Origin: Thiosulfativibrio zosterae
GTDB taxonomy: Bacteria; Pseudomonadota; Gammaproteobacteria; Thiomicrospirales; Thiomicrospiraceae
DNA length: 64,000 bases
Assembly (NCBI RefSeq): GCF_011398155.1
Contig: NZ_AP021888.1
Span: 1,037,501 to 1,101,500 of the forward strand
Direction: 5' to 3'
The stretch's first letter is position 1. The number at the start of each line of letters is the position of its first letter. The translations under genes and the position numbers were made by a program. Shown one piece after another: positions 40,362 to 52,639 of this stretch. A model generated the notes under the pieces. The model did no database searches. It saw nothing but the letters and a program-made list of their open reading frames with translations, and was not told where the DNA came from.

Positions 40362-41504
40362 CTACTCTAATGTCAGTTGCTGGTTTTGAATTTTTAATGA
40401 CACTTCGCCCAAAAGTAACTTTTTAAAAGGCTGTTCAAAGACAAAATGTCGCCAACCTTTTAAAACAGCACTTGAAGATCGCACCATTGCGAGTAAATCC
40501 GCTTTATTGGCTAGATTATTGGGGGGGCAATTGATATCGTGGGCAATTTGGGTGAGCAACGCTTGGGCTAAATCAATCAGCTTGGCTTCCTCGGAAGAGG
40601 GTGGCGCTGGATGGCTGACTTTTGCTGGCCAAGTTTCAGGGTGCTGAAAAACATCATCAATAATGGCAATCCATTCTGCGCCATAGCTTTTGATAGATGA
40701 CGACTTAATATTGGGCACTTTATAAAGTGCTTCAACAGTAATGGGAGGGCGTTTGGCAATATCCACAATACATTCGTCTGACAAAACCCAACGCTTGGGC
40801 TTATTGCGTGTGATGGCAAAATGCTCACGCCACTCCGCTAGACGAAAACAAATGGCCAGTTGTTTGGCATTTAAGCCTTTCGTGCCTTTAAGCTTGTGTC
40901 CGGCTTCGACTGGGGGATTGTCATAATGAATAGGGTTGAGTAGGTCTTGAAAATCGGCTTGTAAAACCGCAAGCTGTTCTTGGCTGAGTTGTTGCACGAT
41001 TTTTTCATACAAGGGCGCTAAATATTTCACATCATCTGCGGCATAGGCGATTTGTTTGTCGCTGAGTGGACGGCGTTCCCAATGGGTACGGGTTTGGTCT
41101 TTTTCGAGAAGGATGCCTAATTCGGCTTCGACCATTTTTGCCAAACCGGCTAGATTGCCATAATTTAAGAAAACGCCTGCAATTTGGGTGTCAAAAATTG
41201 CAACAGGCATTTGCTGGCTAACTTGATACAATACTTCGATATCTTGACGGGCAGAATGGAAAACTTTGATGAGATTTGGATTGCTTAAACAGTCCCAAAA
41301 AACCTTCAGGTCTTGCATTTGGTTAAAGGCTAAGGGGTCAATCAACGCCAGTTGTCCCGCACTGCTTTGCACTTGAATTAAACAGAGTTCAGGGTAATAG
41401 GTGTCCACCCGCATAAATTCGGTGTCAATTGCCATCCATTTACAAGTCTGTAAGTGCGCACAAAATGGCGCTAGGGCATCGGTATTGGTGATGATGTTTG
41501 TCAT
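40362..41504 (-). CDS. rnd: Ribonuclease D
   Basis: 380 residues. The DEDD 3'-5' exonuclease domain has IDTEFMRVDTYYPELCLIQV, VFHSARQDIEVL and the third motif with YAADDVKYL, followed by an HRDC domain (LAEWREHFAI, PPITVEALYKVPNIK). It trims 3' ends of tRNA and other stable RNA precursors. It lies upstream of pfp with a 43-bp gap. Confidence 0.93.
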   Translation of the reverse strand: MTNIITNTDALAPFCAHLQTCKWMAIDTEFMRVDTYYPELCLIQVQSSAGQLALIDPLAFNQMQDLKVFWDCLSNPNLIKVFHSARQDIEVLYQVSQQMPVAIFDTQIAGVFLNYGNLAGLAKMVEAELGILLEKDQTRTHWERRPLSDKQIAYAADDVKYLAPLYEKIVQQLSQEQLAVLQADFQDLLNPIHYDNPPVEAGHKLKGTKGLNAKQLAICFRLAEWREHFAITRNKPKRWVLSDECIVDIAKRPPITVEALYKVPNIKSSSIKSYGAEWIAIIDDVFQHPETWPAKVSHPAPPSSEEAKLIDLAQALLTQIAHDINCPPNNLANKADLLAMVRSSSAVLKGWRHFVFEQPFKKLLLGEVSLKIQNQQLTLE

Positions 41505-41538
41505 AAAACGAAGTTTAGCATAGCTTAAGGAAGAAAAA

Positions 41539-42987
41539 TTGAAGCATCCACAAAATAGTGATTTATGGGTTCATATTTTAGGTATTGCCGGCACCTTTAT
41601 GGGGGGCATTGCGCAATTGGCGAAAGCCAAGGGCTTTAGAGTTTCAGGGTCTGATAAAGCCATTTATCCTCCAATGAGTACGCAATTACTGCAGGCTGGC
41701 ATAGAGGTCACGCCTTATGAGCAAGATACCACGCTGAGTGTTTCAAATCACCATTTTCCGGATGTGGTGGTCATTGGTAATGCCTTGAGTCGTGGACATA
41801 ATTTAGTGGAAGCAACCTTGAATGCGCAACAGTCTTATACCTCTGGCCCCCAATGGTTGGCTGAGCATATATTGGCCGACCGTTGGGTGGTGGCTGTGGC
41901 TGCAACCCACGGTAAAACCACTACTGCATCTATGGTGGCTTGGATTTTAGAGTATGCAGGTCTTAATCCTGGGTTTTTAATTGGCGGCGTGCCAGAAAAT
42001 TTTGGGGTGTCAGCGCGTTTGGGTGAATCACCATTTTTTGTGGTTGAGGCCGATGAATACGATACGGCGTTTTTTGACAAGCGTTCTAAGTTCGTCCATT
42101 ACCATCCGCGCACCTGTGTCATCAATAACTTAGAGTTTGATCATGCAGATATTTTTGAAAATCTTGCCGCCATTCAAAAGCAATTTCATCATTTAGTTCG
42201 TACGGTTCCAGGCAATGGCTTGATTATTAAGCCCAGTGATGAATTAAATGTGGATGAGGTATTGGCCAAAGGATGTTGGTCGCCAGTGCAGTCGCAAGGC
42301 TTGCAAAATGCGGATTGGACCTACCGTTTGTTAAAACAAGATGCCACTGAATTTGAGGTGCTTTTTAAAGGCGAGCTAAAAGGGCAAATTTATTGGGGCA
42401 TGACAGGATTGCACTCTGTTCGTAATGCTTTGAGTGCGATTGCTGCTGCAGTGCATTGTGGCGTGCCGGTGGAGCATTGTATTGCGGGTTTGTGCGAGTT
42501 TAAAGGGGTGCGTCGTCGCATGACTTTGGTGGGTGAAACAGCCAAAGGTATTAAAATTTATGATGATTTTGCCCACCATCCAACTGCCATAGAAACCACA
42601 CTTTTGGGTGCTAAAAATGCACTAAAAATAACCAGCACCCTAAAGGGCATAAAGCCTGGTCATAATTCTGCTCCAAATGGGCGTTTAGTCGCTGTTTTTG
42701 AACCGCGTTCTAATACCATGCGCATGGGTGTGCATCGAGATACCTTGCCTGCTGCGTTTGCCTGTGCTGATGAGGTGTTTGCATTTATTGACCCAGATTG
42801 GCATTGGCATCTACCAGCCAGTTTATTTACCCAGCCAGTGACCGTAATGTCTTCTTATGAAGCCTTGTTAGAGGTGTTGATTAAGCAGCTGCAGCCGAAT
42901 GATACTGTGGTCATGATGAGTAATGGCAGTTTTGGTGGCTTGCACCATCGATTATTGGATGCTTTAAATCAAAAGGATAATGAGTGA
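41539..42987 (+). CDS. mpl: UDP-N-acetylmuramate:tripeptide ligase Mpl
   Basis: 482 residues from a TTG start preceded by AAGGAAGA. Begins WVHILGIAGTFMGGIAQLAKA, has the ATP loop ATHGKTTTASM, the acceptor region VVEADEYDTAFFDKRSKF and YDDFAHHPTAIETTL. It joins recycled L-Ala-gamma-D-Glu-mDap tripeptide to UDP-MurNAc in the cytosol. The stop overlaps a 26-codon gene. Confidence 0.93.
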   Translation: MKHPQNSDLWVHILGIAGTFMGGIAQLAKAKGFRVSGSDKAIYPPMSTQLLQAGIEVTPYEQDTTLSVSNHHFPDVVVIGNALSRGHNLVEATLNAQQSYTSGPQWLAEHILADRWVVAVAATHGKTTTASMVAWILEYAGLNPGFLIGGVPENFGVSARLGESPFFVVEADEYDTAFFDKRSKFVHYHPRTCVINNLEFDHADIFENLAAIQKQFHHLVRTVPGNGLIIKPSDELNVDEVLAKGCWSPVQSQGLQNADWTYRLLKQDATEFEVLFKGELKGQIYWGMTGLHSVRNALSAIAAAVHCGVPVEHCIAGLCEFKGVRRRMTLVGETAKGIKIYDDFAHHPTAIETTLLGAKNALKITSTLKGIKPGHNSAPNGRLVAVFEPRSNTMRMGVHRDTLPAAFACADEVFAFIDPDWHWHLPASLFTQPVTVMSSYEALLEVLIKQLQPNDTVVMMSNGSFGGLHHRLLDALNQKDNE

Positions 42988-43064
42988 GTATTTGGGTATT
43001 TTTAGAACTAGGGCTGTTTTTAGCCCTAGTGGTTTGGGTCGTCTGGATGATTCGCCGACGCTAA
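42984..43064 (+). CDS. 26-aa single-pass membrane peptide
   Basis: A GTG at 42984 overlaps the mpl stop (GTGA), giving a 26-codon frame: SIWVFLELGLFLALVVWVVW then MIRRR. It is a single hydrophobic helix with acidic Glu near the N-terminus and a basic tail, placing the tail in the cytosol. The tight overlap suggests coupled translation. It is too short to name a family. Its stop is 5 bp from the stop of the convergent gene. Confidence 0.55.
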   Translation: MSIWVFLELGLFLALVVWVVWMIRRR

Positions 43065-43069
43065 TTTTT

Positions 43070-43378
43070 TTATTTGGCCAGCTCAGCGGCTTTTTCTTTT
43101 AAGGCTTCGATATTTTCGGGTGTAATGCTGTCTTTAACATAGTCCGTTGCGCTTTGGGTGGCATCTTTGGCCTTGTCTATGATGTTGGCTTCTGGCAACA
43201 ATACGGCAATGGCCACAATAACGGCTAAAACAATCAAAACGGCTTTCATGCTGTTGAGTAAGATTTTGGCTAAAAAGAATATGGCCACTAAGGCGACCAA
43301 AACTGCAATCCCTGTGCTGACATCCCCAGCTTGCAGGTTTTCGAGCGTGGTGTTAACCCATTCAGGCATGGCAAACAT
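43070..43378 (-). CDS. Small membrane protein with amphipathic C-terminal tail
   Basis: 102 residues. Two near-continuous hydrophobic segments (about 24-40 and 44-61), then a charged helical tail with KDATQSATDYVKDSITPENIEALKEKAAE, similar to apolipoprotein-like helices. Not recognised. A start at the second Met (43369) is possible. Confidence 0.6.
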   Translation of the reverse strand: MFAMPEWVNTTLENLQAGDVSTGIAVLVALVAIFFLAKILLNSMKAVLIVLAVIVAIAVLLPEANIIDKAKDATQSATDYVKDSITPENIEALKEKAAELAK

Positions 43379-43496
43379 AAAATGAACTCCGAATTTTCAA
43401 AAAACAAAAATCATAGCATATCGAAATGATTTTCATGCAATTTTGTCTAAAATCGGTCAAAATACGAGGTTTTAACCGATTTAGGATTGGCCCGTT

Positions 43497-45676
<2,180 letters not shown>

Positions 45677-45680
45677 AAAT

Positions 45681-45694
45681 AACCAGGCCTGGTT
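45681..45694. repeat. ACCAGGCCTGGT dispersed palindrome (tgt-yajC gap)
   Basis: AACCAGGCCTGGTT starts 5 bp after the tgt stop. It forms a hairpin but no real T-run follows, so it is not an obvious terminator. Confidence 0.9.
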
Positions 45695-45801
45695 AAATTT
45701 AAGTGTGTTTTGAGGTCTCTAAGATAAAAAAAATTTATAAAACGGCACTTGTTGTGCCAAAATAACCCCGATTTTTAATTTACGAAATAATGGAGAAGAC
45801 C

Positions 45802-46137
45802 ATGAGTTTTTTGATCAGTGATGCATTGGCTGAAGGTGGTGCGGCGGCACAAGGTGGCGGATTTGAAAGTTTAATCCCGTTAGTTTTATTGTTTGTGGTG
45901 TTTTATTTTTTATTGATTCGTCCACAACAAAAGAAAACCAAAGAACATAAGAAATTGGTTGAGTCGATTCAAAAGGGTGCTGAAGTAGTCACCTACGGTG
46001 GTTTGGCTGGCAAAATTCGTGGTTTAGATGATAACTTTATCGATTTAGAAGTGGCTGACAACATCACTGTAAAGGTCGAAAGACAAAATGTTGCGCGTGA
46101 ATTACCCAAGGGAACTTTAAAAGGTACTGCTGAGTAA
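45802..46137 (+). CDS. yajC: Preprotein translocase subunit YajC
   Basis: 111 residues from ATG 45802, preferred since GGAGAAG precedes it; ATG 45790 is in frame. One membrane helix (SLIPLVLLFVVFYFLLI) followed by RPQQKKTKEHKKL and GGLAGKI. It associates with SecDF at the inner membrane. Confidence 0.93.
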   Translation: MSFLISDALAEGGAAAQGGGFESLIPLVLLFVVFYFLLIRPQQKKTKEHKKLVESIQKGAEVVTYGGLAGKIRGLDDNFIDLEVADNITVKVERQNVARELPKGTLKGTAE

Positions 46138-46156
46138 TTTGCCTTAGGCAAACGAT

Positions 46157-46185
46157 AACAAAGGGGCTTGGCCCCTTTTGTTGTT
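46157..46185 (+). terminator. Terminator after yajC
   Basis: AAAGGGGC / GCCCCTTT stem with TTG loop (46160-46178), extended by AACA/TGTT and T residues, in the gap before secD. Confidence 0.65.
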
Positions 46186-46289
46186 TAAAAAACATTCATT
46201 TTGCGATGATTTTTTAACCGAAAATCCGTTTTTTTAAACGCTTATCCGATTTGAATGGCGACCCCATTCAACAAAATAGAGTTTTCAAT

Positions 46290-48173
46290 ATGTTTCAAAC
46301 GCAAGCTCCCATTATCAGTAATCAGTATCCTGCTTGGAAATACTTTTTATTGATTGTTATGACCGTTTTGGGTCTAACCTACGCGCTCCCTAATATTTTT
46401 GGGGATGATCCAGCGGTGCAAATTTCGCCGGCAAAATCGGTGCAATTTGATGCCTCGACTCAACAAAAAGTGACCGAGGCTTTGACGCAAGCTGGCATAG
46501 CGCCCAAATCGGTACAATTTGAAAATGGTCAGTTTTTAATTCGTTTGAACAACAGCGATGACCAACTCAAAACCAAATCGGTTGTCAAAGATTTGATCGG
46601 TCGTCAAGGTGTGGTCGCGCTTAACTTAGCGCCTGCTACGCCAGATTTTTTGCGAGCCCTAGGTGGTCAACCGATGTATTTAGGGTTGGATTTGCGCGGT
46701 GGGGTGCATTTCTTGATGGATGTCGATATGGAAGCGGCAGTCGAGAAAAGTTACCAGCGTTATTTGGATGAAATTCGTGCGCTATTGCGTAACGAAAAAG
46801 TGCGCTATTTAGGCATTGCTTACGAAAACCAAGAGTTGATGATTAAGTTTAGGGATTTGGACGGTTTAGCTCAAGCGCAAACCTTATTGTCGAATCAATA
46901 TGGCCGTGAGTTTTTGTTGACCGAAAATACCGCCACGGCAGCGCCAAATTTATCAGTTAAGTTACAACCTGCCGCCATTAAAGAAGCGCAAGCCTATGCG
47001 TTGAAACAAAATATCACCACTTTGCGTAATCGTATCAATGAGCTAGGCGTTGCCGAACCAGTGATTCAACAGCAGGGTGATAGACGCATCGTGGTGCAAT
47101 TGCCGGGCGTGCAAGACACGGCTCGTGCCAAAGAAATTTTAGGCGCCACCGCCACTTTAGAATTCCGTTTGGTAGAAGAAAAGGGCGATCCTTATCAAGC
47201 CAAAAAAACCGGTTATGCGCCTAATGGTTCTGAGATTTATCAGTTCCGTGATGGTCGTCCTATCTTATTGCAGCGTCGTATCATTATCTCAGGTGACAAT
47301 GTCATCAACGCGCAATCGGGTATAGATCCACAATCGGGTTCGCCAGAAGTGAGCATTACGCTAGATGGTGTCGGTGGTCGTAAAATGATGTCGGTGACCA
47401 AAGAAAATATTGGTAATCGCATGGCGGTGGTGTTTATTGAAAACCGCACCGAAACCACCGAAGTGAATGGCGAAAAAGTCAAAAAACGCATCAGTACCCA
47501 AGATGTGATTAATGCGGCCACCATTCGTGGTCAGTTCTCAACGCGTTTTCAAATTACGGGCTTAGATAACCCCCAAGAAGCACAAGACCTTGCTTTATTG
47601 TTGCGTGCAGGGGCTTTAGCTGCACCCATGGAAATTGTTGAAGAACGCACCATTGGCCCAAGTTTAGGAAAAGACAATATCGAACAAGGTTTTATGTCTG
47701 TAGTGGTCGGTTTTATTTTGGTACTGATTTTAATGGCATGGCGTTATAAAACTTTTGGCTTGATTGCTAACCTAGCCTTAACTTTAAACTTAGTATTGAT
47801 TTTTGCGGTGCTGTCTTTATTGCAAGCCACGCTCACCATGCCAGGGATTGCAGGTATCGTGTTAACAGTGGGGATGGCGGTTGATGCCAATGTCTTGATA
47901 TTTGAGCGTATTCGAGAAGAATTGAAGGTTTCGTCTATTCAGTCGGCGATTTATGCCGGTTATGAGAAAGCCTTTGTGACCATTGCAGATGCCAACATCA
48001 CCACGCTCTTAGCCGCAATTGTGTTGTTCAGTTTTGGCACTGGGCCGATTAAAGGGTTTGCGATTACCTTATCGATTGGGATTATCACCTCAATGTTTAC
48101 CGCCATTTTAGGCACGCGTGCCATCGTTAATTTACTGTATGGCAATAAGCCCGTACAAAAATTATCGATTTAA
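46290..48173 (+). CDS. secD: Protein translocase subunit SecD
   Basis: 627 residues from ATG 46290; TTG 46251 is in frame but gives an unusual N-terminus. NQYPAWKYFLLIVM and YALPNIFGDDPAVQI, LGLDLRGGVHFLMDVD, the periplasmic P1 region, and membrane segments with GMAVDANVLIFERIREEL. With SecF it uses the proton gradient to help late steps of protein export. Confidence 0.95.
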   Translation: MFQTQAPIISNQYPAWKYFLLIVMTVLGLTYALPNIFGDDPAVQISPAKSVQFDASTQQKVTEALTQAGIAPKSVQFENGQFLIRLNNSDDQLKTKSVVKDLIGRQGVVALNLAPATPDFLRALGGQPMYLGLDLRGGVHFLMDVDMEAAVEKSYQRYLDEIRALLRNEKVRYLGIAYENQELMIKFRDLDGLAQAQTLLSNQYGREFLLTENTATAAPNLSVKLQPAAIKEAQAYALKQNITTLRNRINELGVAEPVIQQQGDRRIVVQLPGVQDTARAKEILGATATLEFRLVEEKGDPYQAKKTGYAPNGSEIYQFRDGRPILLQRRIIISGDNVINAQSGIDPQSGSPEVSITLDGVGGRKMMSVTKENIGNRMAVVFIENRTETTEVNGEKVKKRISTQDVINAATIRGQFSTRFQITGLDNPQEAQDLALLLRAGALAAPMEIVEERTIGPSLGKDNIEQGFMSVVVGFILVLILMAWRYKTFGLIANLALTLNLVLIFAVLSLLQATLTMPGIAGIVLTVGMAVDANVLIFERIREELKVSSIQSAIYAGYEKAFVTIADANITTLLAAIVLFSFGTGPIKGFAITLSIGIITSMFTAILGTRAIVNLLYGNKPVQKLSI

Positions 48174-48201
48174 CTGCAACTCAACATAAAGAAGAGTGAA
48201 C

Positions 48202-49257
48202 ATGGAAGCACAAGTTACAAATACAAACACGGCTGCTGAACAGCCGGTTAAGCAAATCAACTTTATGAAGCACCGCGGTTTGGCGGTGATTTTATCGGCC
48301 GTGATGGTCATTGCCTCGATTGTTGGTTTGGTTTATAAAGGGCTAAATTTTGGTATCGACTTTACCGGCGGAACCATAATTGAGCTGGCCTACGATAAAC
48401 CTGCCAATATTGAAACCATTCGTAACACCTTGCGTGGCAATGGATTTGATGATGCAGTGGTGCAAAACTTTGGCTCGGTTGAAGATGTGTTAATCCGCAT
48501 TGCACCGCGTGAAGGCGTGAATGCCGCAACCGTTAGTAACCATCTGATGGATGTTTTAAAAGCGCAAGACAGTGGTTTTGAAATGCGTCGTGTGGAGTTT
48601 GTTGGACCTCAAGTGGGTGATGAACTGACCGAAGATGGCGCGTTAGCGGTTATTTATGCCTTGTTAGGGATTTTGATTTATGTCGCATTGCGTTTTGAAT
48701 TTCGCTTTTCGGTCGGTTCGGTGGTGGCGTTAATTCACGATGTGGTCATTACCTTGGGTGTGTTTGCGTGGACTCAGGCACAATTTGATTTAACCGTATT
48801 AGCCGCGATTTTAGCGGTTATCGGTTATTCGTTGAACGATACCATCGTGGTCTTTGACCGAGTGCGTGAAAACTTTAGAACCGTGCGTGAAGGCTCGCCA
48901 GTGGAGGTGACTAACCTTGCCATTAACCAAATGTTGTCGCGTACCATTATGACCTCTCTAACCACTTTGATTGTTTTGATTGCGTTGTTTTTCTTGGGCG
49001 GCGAAATTATTCATAACTTTGCAATGGCTTTAATTGTAGGGATTTTTGTGGGCACTTATTCTTCAACCTATGTTGCCAGTGCCATAGCTTTGGCGATGGG
49101 GGTTTCTAAAGAAGATTTGATGAAACCACCCAAAGACAGCGCCGGCAAAGAGGAGCGCGAAGCCGAATTGACCCGTGCCTTCTTAGAAGAAGAAGCGCGC
49201 CGTGAAGCCAGAGAAGCCGCACGCGAAGCCGCTAAAGCGGCCAAACAAGCCAAATAA
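48202..49257 (+). CDS. secF: Protein translocase subunit SecF
   Basis: 351 residues. NFGIDFTGGTIIEL, the periplasmic part, five further membrane segments with GYSLNDTIVVFDRVREN, and a charged Ala/Glu/Lys C-terminal tail (about 45 residues) longer than in many SecF proteins. It starts 28 bp after secD. Confidence 0.95.
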   Translation: MEAQVTNTNTAAEQPVKQINFMKHRGLAVILSAVMVIASIVGLVYKGLNFGIDFTGGTIIELAYDKPANIETIRNTLRGNGFDDAVVQNFGSVEDVLIRIAPREGVNAATVSNHLMDVLKAQDSGFEMRRVEFVGPQVGDELTEDGALAVIYALLGILIYVALRFEFRFSVGSVVALIHDVVITLGVFAWTQAQFDLTVLAAILAVIGYSLNDTIVVFDRVRENFRTVREGSPVEVTNLAINQMLSRTIMTSLTTLIVLIALFFLGGEIIHNFAMALIVGIFVGTYSSTYVASAIALAMGVSKEDLMKPPKDSAGKEEREAELTRAFLEEEARREAREAAREAAKAAKQAK

Positions 49258-49286
49258 AGTCGCCTAAAAATAGGCTAAAAGTTCTG

Positions 49287-49316
49287 AAAAATGACCAGGC
49301 CTGGTCATTTTTTGGT
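49287..49316 (+). terminator. secF terminator formed by the ACCAGGCCTGGT palindrome
   Basis: AAAAATGACCAGG (49287-49299) and CCTGGTCATTTTT (49300-49312) form a perfect 26-bp palindrome, followed by TGGTTTTT. The dispersed motif is at 49294-49305. Confidence 0.8.
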
Positions 49317-49353
49317 TTTTAAAACAGGTTTTTTAACTCAAAAGTATTCAATC

Positions 49354-50928
49354 ATGTCGTTAATTTTAGAAAAAAACAAACGCCGCACCTTTGCGATTAT
49401 TTCGCATCCGGATGCGGGTAAAACCACCGTTACTGAAAAACTCTTGCTCTACGGAGGAGCTATTCAAATGGCCGGTGCGGTTAAGAGTCGTAAAACCGAT
49501 CGTGCGGCCACTTCTGACTGGATGAAAATCGAGCAAGAGCGTGGGATTTCGGTCGCTTCCTCGGTGATGCAGTTTCCCTATAAAGATGTCATGATTAACC
49601 TGCTTGATACGCCCGGTCACGAAGACTTTTCGGAAGATACTTATCGTACTCTAACCGCCGTGGATTCTGCGCTCATGGTGATCGATGTGGCGAAAGGGGT
49701 TGAAGACAGAACCATTAAGCTCATGGAAGTTTGTCGTTTGCGTGATACGCCTATCTTAACTTTTATTAATAAACTTGACCGTGAAGGGAAAGAGCCCATA
49801 GAGTTATTGGATGAAGTCGAGGACATTTTAAAAATCAAATGTGCGCCTATTATCTGGCCGATTGGCATGGGCAAACGCTTTAAGGGCATTTATCACCTCT
49901 ATAACGATACGGTGCGCTTGTTTGAATCGGCGCAAGGTTTGGTAGCCAGCCAAGGTGAGTTGATTCAAGGGTTAGATAATCCTCGTTTAGACCAGTTATT
50001 GGGTAGCCAAGCGCAAGAGCTGCGCGATGAAATTGAGCTGGTGCAGGGTGCGAGCCATGAGTTTGAGTTAGATGCTTTTTTAAATGGCGAGTTAACGCCG
50101 GTGTATTTTGGCTCGGCGGTGAATAACTTTGGTTTGCAAGAGTTATTGGATGGCTTTGCACAATATGCGCCTTCACCCGTTGGGCGTAATACTGAAACGC
50201 GTTTGGTCAAAGCCGATGAAGAGAAACTCACCGGTTTTATCTTTAAAATTCAGGCGAATATGGACCCAAAACACCGTGACCGTGTGGCCTTTATGCGCGT
50301 GGTGTCTGGACAATATGAAAAGGGCATGAGTTTAAAACATGTGCGTATTGGCAAGGATGTCAAGATTGCCAAAGCGATTACCTTTTTAGCCAATCGTCGT
50401 GACCAAGCTGAAGAAGCTTATCCGGGCGATATTATTGGTTTACATAACCACGGCACCATTAAAATTGGCGATACCTTCACTCAAGGTGAAGATTTAAAAT
50501 TCACCGGCATTCCAAACTTTGCGCCAGAATTATTCAGACGCGCGCAATTAAAAGACCCGATGAAAATGAAGTCATTACAAAAAGGGCTAACGCAGTTGTC
50601 CGAAGAAGGTGCAACTCAGCTCTTTAGACCGATTGCCAATAATGATTTAATTTTGGGCGCGGTTGGTATCTTGCAGTTTGAGGTCGTTGCTCAGCGTTTA
50701 CAAGACGAATACAATGTCGCTTGCTTTTTTGAGCCGGTGAATGTGTCCACAGCGCGTTGGGTGGTCGGGGATAAACTCGAGATTGAAAAGTTTCTTGCCA
50801 AGGTGCGTGATAATGTTGCTTATGATGCAGCGGATCAATTGGTTTATATTGCGCCAACCCGAGTTAATTTGAGTTTGATCGAGGAGCGTTGGCCAAACTT
50901 GAAGTTTGTGGCAACGAGAGAACATTAG
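49354..50928 (+). CDS. prfC: Peptide chain release factor 3
   Basis: 524 residues from ATG 49354 ([20 protein letters not shown]); an ATG at 49291 lies inside the terminator palindrome and is rejected. GTPase motifs [24 protein letters not shown] and FINKLDRE. It releases RF1/RF2 from the ribosome after termination. Confidence 0.96.
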   Translation: MSLILEKNKRRTFAIISHPDAGKTTVTEKLLLYGGAIQMAGAVKSRKTDRAATSDWMKIEQERGISVASSVMQFPYKDVMINLLDTPGHEDFSEDTYRTLTAVDSALMVIDVAKGVEDRTIKLMEVCRLRDTPILTFINKLDREGKEPIELLDEVEDILKIKCAPIIWPIGMGKRFKGIYHLYNDTVRLFESAQGLVASQGELIQGLDNPRLDQLLGSQAQELRDEIELVQGASHEFELDAFLNGELTPVYFGSAVNNFGLQELLDGFAQYAPSPVGRNTETRLVKADEEKLTGFIFKIQANMDPKHRDRVAFMRVVSGQYEKGMSLKHVRIGKDVKIAKAITFLANRRDQAEEAYPGDIIGLHNHGTIKIGDTFTQGEDLKFTGIPNFAPELFRRAQLKDPMKMKSLQKGLTQLSEEGATQLFRPIANNDLILGAVGILQFEVVAQRLQDEYNVACFFEPVNVSTARWVVGDKLEIEKFLAKVRDNVAYDAADQLVYIAPTRVNLSLIEERWPNLKFVATREH

Positions 50929-50968
50929 AAATATTTGCAAGTTTGCAATAGTTTAGGAGAGGGTTGTT

Positions 50969-51787
50969 ATGGAAAATTTTGATTTAAATATGTTGTGGGT
51001 GGATTACGCCATGCCTTGGGGTATTAAGCTCATCTTTGCATTGCTCATTTTCGTGCTTGGTAAATGGGTCATCGGTATGGTGATTGGGGTTGTGCGCAAG
51101 GTGCTTGATAAATCAAAGATGGATTCTATGTTATCCAACTTTATTTTATCGATAGCCAATGCCATTCTGTTGCTATTCGTAGTCATTGCAGCACTGAGTC
51201 AATTAGGTGTTGATACGACTTCGTTGATAGCATTAATTGGGGCTGCAGGTTTGGCAGTGGGTTTAGCCCTGCAAAACTCATTACAGAACTTTGCAGCAGG
51301 TGTGATGTTGATTGTATTCAAACCCTTTAAGGTGGGTGATTTTATTGATGCTGGTGGCGTTGTGGGTGTGGTTGAACAAGTCGGGATTTTCAGTTCAACT
51401 TTGCGTTCCGGTGACAACAAAGAAATCATAGTGCCAAATGGTTCGATTTATAGCAGCTCAATTACCAATTTTTCGGCCAGAGATACGCGTCGTGTCGATA
51501 TGGTATTTGGCATCGGTTATGACGCCGATGTGAAGTTGGCGAAAAGTATTTTAGAAAAGCTGGTCACTGAAGATGAGCGCATTTTAAAAGACCCAGCACC
51601 GGTGGTTGCTGTTTCTGAACTCGCGGATTCGAGTATTAATTTTGTGGTGCGTCCTTGGGTGAATTCAGGGGATTATTGGGCGGTTTACTGGAGTATGAAC
51701 GAGAAGGTGTTAGAAGCATTTGCTGAGGCAAATGTCAGCATTCCTTATCCGCAGATGGATGTTCATTTGTACAAAAAAGAAGCTTAA
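50969..51787 (+). CDS. mscS: Small-conductance mechanosensitive channel MscS
   Basis: 272 residues. Three membrane helices; the pore helix reads LIALIGAAGLAVGLALQNSLQNFAAGVMLI, followed by FKVGDFIDAGG and the beta domain. It opens under membrane tension to release solutes during osmotic downshock. A terminator follows at once. Confidence 0.93.
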   Translation: MENFDLNMLWVDYAMPWGIKLIFALLIFVLGKWVIGMVIGVVRKVLDKSKMDSMLSNFILSIANAILLLFVVIAALSQLGVDTTSLIALIGAAGLAVGLALQNSLQNFAAGVMLIVFKPFKVGDFIDAGGVVGVVEQVGIFSSTLRSGDNKEIIVPNGSIYSSSITNFSARDTRRVDMVFGIGYDADVKLAKSILEKLVTEDERILKDPAPVVAVSELADSSINFVVRPWVNSGDYWAVYWSMNEKVLEAFAEANVSIPYPQMDVHLYKKEA

Positions 51788-51796
51788 AACCGACTG

Positions 51797-51836
51797 AAAA
51801 CGCTGGGGGATTAAATCTCCCCCAGCGTTTTTTTTT
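51797..51836 (+). terminator. Terminator after mscS
   Basis: AAAACGCTGGGGGA pairs with TCCCCCAGCGTTTT around a short loop, followed by a T-run to 51836. Confidence 0.9.
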
Positions 51837-51865
51837 ACAAATTTTAAATCAAAAGGAAAATTAAG

Positions 51866-52585
51866 ATGAAGTTCAAGAAAATAGTGATGGCTACTGCCAT
51901 TATCATGTCTAGCTCAGCTGCGATGGCAGATGAAGTTAAAACAGGTTTAAGTGGCGCAGGTGAAGCGGGTTATTCAAATACCACGGGTAATACGGTTTCT
52001 GAGTCTTTATTTGCTGGGATAAAGTTAGATTATTTGCAGGCAGACTACAAAGTTAAAGGTTTGATTGAAGCCAATAACAAAAAAGAAAGTGGCGTGCAAA
52101 CCGCTGAGCGTTATGTGGGTGATTTTCAGGCAGATGTCTTCTTTAGTGATAACCAAAAAATGTATGGTTTTGGTCAAGCTCGCTGGGAAAATGACCGTTT
52201 TGCCGATATAGATTTAAGCAGCTATTATTTTGGCGGTGTGGGTTATAACTACTTTAATCAAAAAAATATTGTGTTAACGGTTGAAGCCGGTTTGGGTTAT
52301 CAAAATGTTAATTACATGACTGCTAAAGACTTTGACCAAGGCGTGAGCAAACTTTATGCTAACTTTGAGTATGCAATTAATGCCAATGTGCGTTTCTTGC
52401 AAGATGTCACTGAATACTATGGTAGCGAACAGGCTAAGTTTGAATCGAATACTGGCGTTAAAGTTAAATTAGCAGATAGCCTAAGTATGAAAGCCTCTTA
52501 TAAATATCGTCATAACAGCGACCCAGCAGCGGGTAAAAAGAATGAAGATACAGAAACTCTATTATCGGTCATGTATGATTTCTAA
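51866..52585 (+). CDS. DUF481 outer-membrane beta-barrel protein
   Basis: 239 residues. Signal peptide cleaved after SSAAMA. The rest is amphipathic beta strands (GLSGAGEAGYSNTTGNTVSES, YYFGGVGYNYF, LSVMYDF with a terminal Phe) as in the YdiY/DUF481 barrel family. Function unknown. Confidence 0.8.
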   Translation: MKFKKIVMATAIIMSSSAAMADEVKTGLSGAGEAGYSNTTGNTVSESLFAGIKLDYLQADYKVKGLIEANNKKESGVQTAERYVGDFQADVFFSDNQKMYGFGQARWENDRFADIDLSSYYFGGVGYNYFNQKNIVLTVEAGLGYQNVNYMTAKDFDQGVSKLYANFEYAINANVRFLQDVTEYYGSEQAKFESNTGVKVKLADSLSMKASYKYRHNSDPAAGKKNEDTETLLSVMYDF

Positions 52586-52616
52586 CGCATTCCGTTAGTT
52601 TTGAATCCTGATGAAA

Positions 52617-52639
52617 GCCGACTAAAAGTCGGTTTTTTT
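52617..52639 (+). terminator. Terminator after the DUF481 gene
   Basis: CCGACT (52618-52623) and AGTCGG (52627-52632) followed by seven T. It ends on the stop codon of the convergent mgtE. Confidence 0.75.

Noticed and set aside
49291-49353. Upstream ATG extending prfC by 21 codons
   Set aside because: It lies in the palindromic terminator of secF; the ATG at 49354 gives the normal RF3 N-terminus.
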